Shown in pieces: positions 50,074 to 58,115 of a stretch of 64,000 nt of DNA (position 1 is the first letter of the stretch; each line of letters opens with the position of its first letter). A model generated the notes under the pieces. The model saw nothing but the letters and a program-made list of their open reading frames with translations. It ran no database searches and was not told where the DNA came from. A program made the position numbers and the translations under genes. The DNA is from Clostridia bacterium (GTDB taxonomy: Bacteria > Bacillota > Clostridia > RGIG6154). The DNA lies in contig JAFQQW010000002.1 in NCBI GenBank assembly GCA_017410375.1, forward strand, positions 1 to 64,000. Direction: 5' to 3'.

Positions 50074-51015
50074 TCATTTTTTAAATACTATTTGGTCTTT
50101 TTTTGTGCTTTTTACGGTAGAAGAGATGATGTATTTTGGTCTGCCCTTGATTTCTTCATAAATCCGCGCAATATAGTACCCTATAATACCCAGACTGATC
50201 ATGATGATACTACCGATAAAAATAGTGATAATGATGACAGTTGTCATACCCTCAAGGGCTCTGCCTATGATTTTATCTATCAGTGCCCACACACCGAAAA
50301 CAACTGATATGGCAAGCATTACAATGCCCAGAGCCGTTACGATTTGCATAGGTGCGGTTGAGTAAGAGGAAATGTTGGAAACTGCATATTTCACCAGTCC
50401 GCGGGTAGACCATTTTGACTCTCCGTCCACCCGTTCTGCCACATCATACTCAACCGTTGCTTTATGGTAACCCACCCAGTAGGAAATGGCTCTGAAAAAT
50501 CCCCGTTCGGGCATTTTATTAAGCACATCCACCACCTTTCTGTCCAAAAGCTTGAAGTCGGACGAATTTGCCATATCAAAGCCTGCCATGCGGCTGATTG
50601 CCGAATAGAAAAGCTTTGCACCCAGCTTGTGTGCTTTCTTTTCCTGCCCGCGTGTTGTTTTGATGCCTTCCACTATTTCATAGCCCTGCTCCCAAAGACG
50701 GTACATTTCGACTATTTTTTCGGGCGGATGCTGAAGATCGCAGTCAATGACCACGGCACAATCGCCGTTTGCGGCGGCAAGACCTGCAGAGATGGCAGAT
50801 TCTTTGCCGAAATTTCTGGAAAAATGCAGACCTGAAACGTTGTCCTTTTCTTCCGAAAGTGCTTTGATAATCCGAAAAGTCTGATCCTGCGAGCCGTCAT
50901 CCACAAAGATAATTTCGCTGTCAATTCTGTTTTCCGAGAGCAACGCATGTATCGTGTCATATGCACGTCTGATACACTTTTCTTCGTTATAAGCAGGAAT
51001 AATTACCGATAACAT
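50074..51015 (-). CDS. membrane-bound GT2 glycosyltransferase, DPM1/GtrB-like
   Basis: 313 aa. GT-A domain about 1-225: LSVIIPAYNEEKCI, FVDDGSQDQTF, DCDLQHPP (metal motif) and the GFFRAISYWVG region. Two C-terminal membrane helices lie at about 225-285. This architecture transfers a sugar to polyprenyl phosphate, making a lipid-linked donor for a later step outside the membrane. The start is the ATG of MLSVIIP with GGGGGTG upstream. It lies between the two EAL genes in the operon. Confidence 0.88.
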   Translation of the reverse strand: MLSVIIPAYNEEKCIRRAYDTIHALLSENRIDSEIIFVDDGSQDQTFRIIKALSEEKDNVSGLHFSRNFGKESAISAGLAAANGDCAVVIDCDLQHPPEKIVEMYRLWEQGYEIVEGIKTTRGQEKKAHKLGAKLFYSAISRMAGFDMANSSDFKLLDRKVVDVLNKMPERGFFRAISYWVGYHKATVEYDVAERVDGESKWSTRGLVKYAVSNISSYSTAPMQIVTALGIVMLAISVVFGVWALIDKIIGRALEGMTTVIIITIFIGSIIMISLGIIGYYIARIYEEIKGRPKYIISSTVKSTKKDQIVFKK

Positions 51016-51025
51016 AAAACACCCC

Positions 51026-52408
51026 CTACTGTTTGTCAAACAATGCTTCTAATTGTGTAACCGGCATGGGACGGTAGAAATAATAGCCCTGCAGTATGTC
51101 GCACCCTGCCTTTACAACTGTTTTTTTGTGTTCTTCTGTTTCTATACCTTCACAAAGGGTCTTAAACCCTAAGTCATGTGCCGTTCTGATGATATTTTTC
51201 AGAATTACAAATCCCGCCTCTGTGGTCGCATTTTGTGTAATTGCCTTATCGATTTTCACAATGCTGATATCAAAATCAGTTAAATCGCCAAAGCTGGTGT
51301 AGCCCTTGCCGAAGTCGTCTAAGAGTATCAGGATACCCTTTTCCTTCAGACGTGCCAGATTCTGTATCATTATCATCTTTTCCGCTTCGTTCAGGTTTTT
51401 ATCTTCTAAAATTTCAACCGCAATGCAGGAATAATCAATCCCGTATTTTCCTACTACATTTATAATGTTATCCGCAAGATTCGGGTCACAAAGAGTGTAG
51501 CGCGAGAAATTGATTGTGTAGACATACCGGGTGCGGGTTTCCTTATCGCTTGCAATCCATTTGCAGTTTTTTTCAAAGATATAGTAGTCAAACTTTTCAT
51601 TCAGTCCCACATTATTCACTGCCGAAAGGAAATGATAAGGGGTCAGCACCCCTTCGGTTGCAGAATTTAAGCGCGACAGCACCTCTGCACCTATAATTTT
51701 ATCCGTTTTGGCATCCAGCATCGGTTGATACTCCAGAAAAAATTTGTTATTTTCGATTTCATTCTGTATATTGTTTTCAATTTTTATTTTCCGTTCAAAA
51801 GCTTTGCCGTTTGAGCTGTCCCACTGACAATACAGAACTTTTTTATCCGCCGCCATGCTGCAGGCCTGTTTCGCTCTTGCCAGTGCTGTTTTAAAGGATA
51901 CATCCGTTGCAGCCGTCTGATGATAGCCGAAATGTACATGCACCACATTCACCGCACCGTGGCTGATAAACACTTCGTTGATTTCACGGAAGCACTTTTT
52001 GATGTGATTTTCCAGAACCGAAGCTTCGAGAGTATTAAATGCAACAAAATTTTCGTTGCCGTAAAGAGCCATCTCACCGTCTGCCTGCAAACACAAATGG
52101 CTGAACAAAATCTTCTTAAGTTGCGCATACATTCTGTTCACCTTCGACTCCGAATGCAGTCTTTGCATGCTGTCTAAGGATAGCGAAATATATACGAGAG
52201 AACGGTTTTTCCGCATTGCTCCTGATTTTTCAAAATCATTTTCGATTTTACTTATACCGCAAAAGCTTTTCTCGGCTGTTCCTTTGGCTGTTTTTACCGA
52301 TTTAACCGTAAAATACAGCCCGATAATGCCCATTACAAGAAAAACAATTGCAAGCATGGTTATAATCACATAAGGGTATTCAAATATCTGCGATTCAAAA
52401 AAATTCAT
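51026..52408 (-). CDS. membrane EAL-domain protein with a degenerate GGDEF-like region
   Basis: 460 aa. Membrane helix about 13-35, a GGDEF-like region about 65-200 whose signature has become GNENF (ALYGNENFVAF), and an EAL domain about 215-455. The phosphodiesterase residues look intact: GAEVLSR (EVL variant), NFSRYTL, VEILEDKN, LLDDFGKGYTSF, VKIDKA, CEGIETEEH and LQGYYFYRP. The GGDEF part is probably inactive and may bind a regulator. It starts 14 bp after the preceding glycosyltransferase stop. Confidence 0.85.
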   Translation of the reverse strand: MNFFESQIFEYPYVIITMLAIVFLVMGIIGLYFTVKSVKTAKGTAEKSFCGISKIENDFEKSGAMRKNRSLVYISLSLDSMQRLHSESKVNRMYAQLKKILFSHLCLQADGEMALYGNENFVAFNTLEASVLENHIKKCFREINEVFISHGAVNVVHVHFGYHQTAATDVSFKTALARAKQACSMAADKKVLYCQWDSSNGKAFERKIKIENNIQNEIENNKFFLEYQPMLDAKTDKIIGAEVLSRLNSATEGVLTPYHFLSAVNNVGLNEKFDYYIFEKNCKWIASDKETRTRYVYTINFSRYTLCDPNLADNIINVVGKYGIDYSCIAVEILEDKNLNEAEKMIMIQNLARLKEKGILILLDDFGKGYTSFGDLTDFDISIVKIDKAITQNATTEAGFVILKNIIRTAHDLGFKTLCEGIETEEHKKTVVKAGCDILQGYYFYRPMPVTQLEALFDKQ

Positions 52409-52422
52409 TTTGTAGGCACCTG

Positions 52423-53490
52423 CTATCTCTCTTCAAAAATTGGGAACTCTTTTGTTCCTGCCGTCTGTTTAAGACCTGTCTCGTTTGCTTTTTGCATACA
52501 CTTTTCAATATCCTGCCTTGCCGTTTGTTTTCTTCTGTACACTTCTTGAATCAGAAATACAGGGTTAAAGGAAAGCATGGCTTTTATCACATCCGCCTTT
52601 GGCACACCGCACCGCTTGTATTCTGCAAGAATTTCAAGCAACGCGTAGTTTATATCCCTTTTGGCAAGGCTTTTTTTTGTTTTGGCTCTCAGCCATTTTG
52701 CATATTCTGAAAATTTTGTGATATCGGCATTTTCCTTAAAATAGATTCCGCTGATATAAAAAGCTTGCATCTGCCCGTCCATACCCTCTGCCATTGCTTC
52801 GTAATAGCTTTGCTCCACTTTAAGCACTTCGGTGTGCTGTCGCTCTTGGGTGGTGCTGGTGATTTGCTTATCATGAAGCCGATAAATCAGAAGGCATTCG
52901 GGCAAAATCTCCATTTTCTGCTTTTCCATTGCCATTCTTGTCCAAAGTTCCAAGTCCTCGGTACAGGTAAGTGTAGTATCATACGGAAGCTTTTTCATGA
53001 CCTCTGTTTTTGCAAACACGCCCGGGTGCAGAATGGGGTTTGCCACCAAAAGCATGGCACGAATTGCCTCGTTGTCACACCGACCGCCTGCTCCGCCCGA
53101 CATATATACGCCGTTTTTTAAGGTCATAAATCGGCAGGACGACAACGCGATATCGCTGTGTGCCTCCATAAATGCATATTGCTTTGCAAGTCTGTCGGTC
53201 AAACAGATGTCATCTGCATCCATGCGCGCGATGTACTTGCCCTTTGCAAGCGATATGGCTTTGTTTAAGGATGCGGGAAGTCTTAAATTCACTTCATTGG
53301 TATGCACCCTGATTCTTTCGTCTTTTTGCGAAAAATCCTGAAGGATTTGGGCGGTAGAATCTGCAGAGCAATCATTAATCACAATCAGCTCCCAGTTTTT
53401 AAAGGTCTGCTGTATAACACTTTCAATCGCTTCTTTCAGATACGCTTCGCCGTTATACACGCTCATGATGACCGATACAGCCGGATTCAT
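52423..53490 (-). CDS. GT2 family glycosyltransferase
   Basis: 355 aa, cytoplasmic GT-A enzyme: VSVIMSVYNGEAYLKEAI, VINDCSADST, ARMDADD (metal motif) and TCTEDLELWTRMA (acceptor/base region). The C-terminal 100 residues are helical and lysine-rich. It adds one sugar in polysaccharide repeat assembly; donor and linkage cannot be read. Only 7 bp separate it from the upstream transferase. Confidence 0.88.
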   Translation of the reverse strand: MNPAVSVIMSVYNGEAYLKEAIESVIQQTFKNWELIVINDCSADSTAQILQDFSQKDERIRVHTNEVNLRLPASLNKAISLAKGKYIARMDADDICLTDRLAKQYAFMEAHSDIALSSCRFMTLKNGVYMSGGAGGRCDNEAIRAMLLVANPILHPGVFAKTEVMKKLPYDTTLTCTEDLELWTRMAMEKQKMEILPECLLIYRLHDKQITSTTQERQHTEVLKVEQSYYEAMAEGMDGQMQAFYISGIYFKENADITKFSEYAKWLRAKTKKSLAKRDINYALLEILAEYKRCGVPKADVIKAMLSFNPVFLIQEVYRRKQTARQDIEKCMQKANETGLKQTAGTKEFPIFEER

Positions 53491-53497
53491 AGACTTT

Positions 53498-54517
53498 TCA
53501 CCCTTTCCTTAAGATTTTTTTGATGTTTTTACATGCATTTAAGAAATAAAACGCAATTTTGTAAAGGTTTTTCTGCATCAGAAATACAGAAATTTTGCTT
53601 TTAACAGATATGTTTTCAAACTCTGCCTGCGGAATCAGTTTGGCATGCATCGAATTTTTGACACTTTCACGGATGGCTCTGATGCTTTTAAAATGATTCC
53701 CTTCTGCTGCCGATGCCAATATTGTAAAACACATGAAGCAGGAATACCTGCTTTTTTGTTTTTCAAAATCAGAAAGCTTTACCGCATCGCTTTTTTCAAT
53801 TTCGCGGATTACGTTTTCCACAAGTGCAATTTGCTTTGTATTGAATTCTTTGGACAAGGAATCCTCCCGCACCGTGTAAAGATACGCGGTCTTTTTGCTG
53901 ATATACACACGCTCTGCGTGCAGATAGCAGGGCACGGTACAGCACAAATCCTCCCCTAAAGATATTTTTTCGTTTACCGCAAGCTGATGGGGTGTGAGCA
54001 AGGTTCGTTTTACCGCTTTGCCCGACAGATAATAGGAAACATGATTCATATCCTTGTCCATCAAAAGACGCGGATAAATGTATTGTTTGATTTTATCTTT
54101 TGTGTATAAGCCTTCATCCAGACCATCGTCCGTAAGGTTTACCGTCTGTCCGTTTTTTACCCAGCGGTAGGCAAAGGATACCATGTCACAGTCTGTGTCA
54201 CAGATGATTTTTTTGGCACACTCTAATGTATCCGCTTCTATCAGGTCGTCTGAATCCAAGTTGAACACATATTCCCCCGAAGCGACCTGTATGCCTGCCC
54301 TTCTGGCACTTGCAAGACCGCCGTTGGACTTGTGAATCACCTTCACGCGTGCATCTTTCGCTTTATAGCTGTCACAGATTGCAGGACAGCTGTCAGGAGA
54401 GCCGTCGTCCACTAAAATCAGCTCAAAATCAGAAAAGGTCTGATTCAAAACACTCTCAATGGCACTTTGTAAATATTTTTCAACCTTATAGACGGGTACA
54501 ATTACCGAAAAAAACAT
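53498..54517 (-). CDS. GT2 family glycosyltransferase
   Basis: 339 aa. GT-A motifs are FFSVIVPVYKVEKYL, LVDDGSPDSCPAICD, NGGLASARRAGI and NLDSDDL (metal motif). This is the EpsJ/CapI-like group of capsule and exopolysaccharide transferases. GGAG lies 8 nt upstream of the ATG. Part of the compact operon, 10 bp after the previous gene. Confidence 0.88.
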   Translation of the reverse strand: MFFSVIVPVYKVEKYLQSAIESVLNQTFSDFELILVDDGSPDSCPAICDSYKAKDARVKVIHKSNGGLASARRAGIQVASGEYVFNLDSDDLIEADTLECAKKIICDTDCDMVSFAYRWVKNGQTVNLTDDGLDEGLYTKDKIKQYIYPRLLMDKDMNHVSYYLSGKAVKRTLLTPHQLAVNEKISLGEDLCCTVPCYLHAERVYISKKTAYLYTVREDSLSKEFNTKQIALVENVIREIEKSDAVKLSDFEKQKSRYSCFMCFTILASAAEGNHFKSIRAIRESVKNSMHAKLIPQAEFENISVKSKISVFLMQKNLYKIAFYFLNACKNIKKILRKG

Positions 54518-54527
54518 AAATTTTCTC

Positions 54528-55586
54528 CTATTTGCTTCTTAAGCCGACCAGAATTTTCAGCAAAAGAAACATTCTGTATTTCATGCCGTATGCAAACACG
54601 CGCTGTTTAAGCGGAAGTGTGCCTAAGGGGTAAGTTTTAAGGGTGCTTACCGTTTGCGGATGGGTGCAAACTGCTTTTAATCGTTTCTTTAAGTCGGAAA
54701 ACTTTATTTTGTTTTCTGCCGCATACAGAATTTCCTGCGCACAAATGACTCTGCACATTGCCTGCCAGAATCTGTTTATGTAAATCCGATATTCCTCGGG
54801 CTTGATGTCTTTTTCAAATCGCCTTTCGACCTCTTTTATAAATACAAGGCTTTTTTCAAAGCGGTCTTTTTTATAGGCTTTGGAAATGGAGGAGGCGTTT
54901 CTGCAGTAGTGATAAAATGCTTTGCGGATACCGGTGGCTTTTCGGATGCAGGCGATGTAATCCACCATGAAAAGTGCATCCTCTGACAGCATTTCCCGCT
55001 CGGATTGAAAGGACAGATTATTTTGCTCGATAATCGCTCTGCGGAACAGATTTTTCCAGATGCTCATGCCGTATTTGCTGTCATCTGCATCCTCAGGCGT
55101 TGCCCCCACAATACCCATGCGGAGTTTTTTTAAGCTTTCTTCGGTATCAAAATGTGTATCTTCTTCAAAGTAGGTTTTCCGTTCGCATTCGCCCTTTTCG
55201 CTGAACATATTGCCGTCTACGAACAGCACGCCGGACATCACCAAATCAGAGCTGTACTGCTCCGCTTTGTCGCAAAGGGTCTGAAACATTTCGGGTGCCA
55301 CAAAATCGTCCGAATCCAAAAAACCGATATACTCACCCGTTGCCATCTTCAGCGCTGTATTTCTGGCATACCCTGCACCTTCGTTTTCCTTATGTATCAC
55401 CTTTATACGCGCATCCCTTTCCGCTTTTTCTTTACAGATTGCAAGGGAATTGTCGGTGGATGCATCGTCCACTAAGATAATCTCTATCTCCTGAAGCGTC
55501 TGCTTCTGCAGGGAGCTTATACATCTTTCAAGATATTTTTCTGCATTATAAACGGGAACAATAATGCTTACCTTGGGCTGTGGCAA
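54528..55586 (-). CDS. GT2 family glycosyltransferase
   Basis: 352 aa. GT-A motifs are VSIIVPVYNAEKYLERCI, LVDDASTDNS, NEGAGYARNTAL and FLDSDDF (metal motif), related to its downstream neighbour. I start at a TTG (reading MPQPKVSII) with AGAGGTG about 6 nt upstream; a GTG three codons earlier overlaps the upstream stop as GTGA and is an alternative. The frame extends much further upstream, but that part only shadows the GT4 gene. Confidence 0.82.
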   Translation of the reverse strand: MPQPKVSIIVPVYNAEKYLERCISSLQKQTLQEIEIILVDDASTDNSLAICKEKAERDARIKVIHKENEGAGYARNTALKMATGEYIGFLDSDDFVAPEMFQTLCDKAEQYSSDLVMSGVLFVDGNMFSEKGECERKTYFEEDTHFDTEESLKKLRMGIVGATPEDADDSKYGMSIWKNLFRRAIIEQNNLSFQSEREMLSEDALFMVDYIACIRKATGIRKAFYHYCRNASSISKAYKKDRFEKSLVFIKEVERRFEKDIKPEEYRIYINRFWQAMCRVICAQEILYAAENKIKFSDLKKRLKAVCTHPQTVSTLKTYPLGTLPLKQRVFAYGMKYRMFLLLKILVGLRSK

Positions 55587-55591
55587 TTTTT

Positions 55592-56800
55592 TCACCTCTT
55601 GGCTAATTTTTCGTATTCTTTTACTAAAATATCTGCGTAATCTTCTACACTTAAGATATTGTCTTTTTCCTGCCTGCAGTTTTCTTTTAATGCAGTATAG
55701 TACTCCTCGTTTTCGAGGGTTTCTTTGATTTTTAAAGCAATGCCTTCGGGCGTAGGCTCGGTTACAAGCGTACCTGTTACCCCGTCTTTTACAAGCTCTG
55801 CCATTCCGCCGCTGTTCATGGTTATCACCGGAACGCCCATGCAATGTGCCTCTAAAATAGAGAGCGGACAGTTTTCATAGCACACCGAGGGCAAAAGTAA
55901 GATTTTGGCGTTACCCATCAGTGTCTTTAAGCTTTCCCCGGTCAGAAAGCCTGCAAGAAAGATGTTCGAAATTCCGTTTAACAAATCCGCATCCGGTCCG
56001 CTTCCTGCCACCACAAACCGGTATTCGGGAAGAAGCTTTGCCGTGCCTGCAATATTTTCAATCCCCTTTTCTTTGGACAGTCTGCCGACATACACAATGT
56101 AGTTGTCTGTTTTTTGATTCTCCGAAGAAAATTTTTCTTTGTTGATAAAATTATGTATGGTTTTGGTTTTGCCTTTATAATAGGCTTTTGCGGACAAAAG
56201 CTTGTTTTCTAAAAAATGGCTGGGACAAACAAACAAATCCACCTTTTTATAGGTTTTCAAGAATGCATAAAGCTTTGCTTCGATAACCCCTAAGATGCTT
56301 TTGATTTTAGAGCCGTGAATGCATTTGTTTTTTATGCAGTTGAAATGTGAACCATTTACACATTTTTCGCAAGAGATGTTTTTATCGAAGTTATAAAGCA
56401 GGTGGTTGGGACAAATCATCTGATAGTCATGCACCGTCTGCACCAGCGGAATGCCTTTCTTTTTTACCCCGTAAATGATAGAGGGAGTAAGCTGAAAGTT
56501 TATGTTGTTCATATGCACGATGTCAGGCTTAAAATCCTCAATCACCTGCATAATTTTTTTCTTTGCTTCAAAGGAATAAATAATTTTAAAGGGATACAAA
56601 AATCTGGCTAAGCCTTTCCCGTGAAAGTCCATGTTCTGTGTGTATAAGCCTTTTTTGTTGCCTACTGTATTCTGCGTATCGAGCATGCCGAAAAACTGCA
56701 CCTCATGCCCCATTTTTTCAAGATGCTCTGCTAAGTACAGCATATAGCTTTCACTGCCCCCGCGAGGATAGAGAAACTTATTGACCATTAAAATTTTCAT
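55592..56800 (-). CDS. GT4 family glycosyltransferase
   Basis: 402 aa, GT-B fold retaining transferase. N-terminal KFLYPRGGSESYMLYLAEHL, central YVGRLSKEKGIENIAG (start of the donor domain), LLPSVCYENCPLSILEAHCMG (the E-x7-E region) and GGMAELVKDG. A CEKCVNGSHFNC cysteine motif at about 139-150 suggests a small metal-binding insert. It acts in the cytoplasm on the lipid-linked oligosaccharide. Confidence 0.88.
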   Translation of the reverse strand: MKILMVNKFLYPRGGSESYMLYLAEHLEKMGHEVQFFGMLDTQNTVGNKKGLYTQNMDFHGKGLARFLYPFKIIYSFEAKKKIMQVIEDFKPDIVHMNNINFQLTPSIIYGVKKKGIPLVQTVHDYQMICPNHLLYNFDKNISCEKCVNGSHFNCIKNKCIHGSKIKSILGVIEAKLYAFLKTYKKVDLFVCPSHFLENKLLSAKAYYKGKTKTIHNFINKEKFSSENQKTDNYIVYVGRLSKEKGIENIAGTAKLLPEYRFVVAGSGPDADLLNGISNIFLAGFLTGESLKTLMGNAKILLLPSVCYENCPLSILEAHCMGVPVITMNSGGMAELVKDGVTGTLVTEPTPEGIALKIKETLENEEYYTALKENCRQEKDNILSVEDYADILVKEYEKLAKR

Positions 56801-56809
56801 AACCGTGCT

Positions 56810-58099
56810 TCACTTTCTTTTTTGATTCTCTTTGGAAATATACCCGAACATTTTCTTTTCCCGCCGACGCACATTTTCCTCAAAGGAGTGCCCCATCATC
56901 AGTATAGCAAGAACGCCCGTAAGCAACGGATAGTTCATGGTATTGTCGGTGGTGGATACAATGATTAAGTAAAGGATGAGGATAAACGAAATAATGGCAT
57001 TCTCCACATTTCCTTTTCTTCCGAAATACCATATTCGTACCAGCGTCATGGACAGGAGCCATATAATATAACCCCAAAAGCCAAGATCGATAAAGTGCTG
57101 CAGAAAGTCGTTGTGCACCGATGCAACCCCGACGGACATAAAGGTGTTTAACTGATAGGTTAAAAAGCCGATACCGTTTCCTAAAAAGCCCGGGGAGAAT
57201 TCATAAAATTTATCCACCGCATTATAAATTTCCACACGTCCGCTGGTGTTAATGCCTGCTTTTTCCAGCAGTTCAAAGGCATCCATTTTAATCAGCGCGA
57301 TGTATGCAATCAGCAAACCGATGACAACAATTGTAAAAAACGTAACCAGTCCGCTTGCGGTTTTGAGGTTGTAGCGGGCAATGAATTTTAAAAGATAGCC
57401 AAACAAAAGTGCAATGGCGATAGCGATAATGGCAATACGCTTAAATGCCGATAAAAAGCAGAAAAGGCTTAAGGAAAGCAGGATAAAGTAAAGTATGTTT
57501 TTTTGGGGCTTGTACAGCATATAAATCAGGTACGCCCCAAGACAAAAGGCAAGCTCGTGAATTTCCGCCTGCACGATAATATCGCCCGTTACCCCTGCAA
57601 AGGTGGTAACAAGGGTTATAAATTCGCTGAAATAGCTCGCAAGCCCGTTTTTTGCAATAACGGTTAAGATCATTAAGATGTTGGCAATCAGAATTGCAAC
57701 CAGGTTCATCCAGATGCCTTTTTTGCCGAAAATATAAAGCAGAGCGCCTGCCCCCAATGCCATGGAAAGCATGTTTGCATATATAAAAGAGCTGGAAAGA
57801 CCTCTGGAAATGACACCCACATCCACTTTTTCGGTAAACCATATAAAAAGGGAAACCAAAGTGGTCACCAGAAGCGGAATGCTGTAAATGACCGCATCTG
57901 AAACCGCGGTAAAGCCCCTTGCAATATTGGGCTTGTATAAAAACAGCAAAGTTGCCGAGCCGAACAGAACAAGGGAAAAGGCGTGGCGGTAAGTGATATG
58001 AAGACCCACGTCGATGTATTCGTTTAAAAAATAATACATCAGAATGGCTACCACCATAAAATAAAATTCTTTTGCGCGTTCAAGAATTTTATTTTCCAC
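56810..58099 (-). CDS. O-antigen polymerase/ligase family membrane protein
   Basis: 429 aa with about ten to twelve membrane helices and the large external loop typical of Wzy/WaaL proteins: SGRVEIYNAVDKFY, PGFLGNGIGF and SVHNDFLQHFIDLGFWG. It probably polymerises exported repeat units outside the membrane, with the adjacent Wzz-like proteins setting chain length. The start is GTG, with AAGGAGGG upstream. No Wzx flippase is in the window. Confidence 0.85.
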   Translation of the reverse strand: MENKILERAKEFYFMVVAILMYYFLNEYIDVGLHITYRHAFSLVLFGSATLLFLYKPNIARGFTAVSDAVIYSIPLLVTTLVSLFIWFTEKVDVGVISRGLSSSFIYANMLSMALGAGALLYIFGKKGIWMNLVAILIANILMILTVIAKNGLASYFSEFITLVTTFAGVTGDIIVQAEIHELAFCLGAYLIYMLYKPQKNILYFILLSLSLFCFLSAFKRIAIIAIAIALLFGYLLKFIARYNLKTASGLVTFFTIVVIGLLIAYIALIKMDAFELLEKAGINTSGRVEIYNAVDKFYEFSPGFLGNGIGFLTYQLNTFMSVGVASVHNDFLQHFIDLGFWGYIIWLLSMTLVRIWYFGRKGNVENAIISFILILYLIIVSTTDNTMNYPLLTGVLAILMMGHSFEENVRRREKKMFGYISKENQKRK

Positions 58100-58115
58100 G
58101 CTCTGTCCCTCCTTT

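Noticed and set aside
55587-55844. 86-residue N-terminal extension of the GT2 gene
   Set aside because: It is arginine-rich shadow sequence inside the upstream GT4 gene; the GT-A fold begins right after the chosen TTG.
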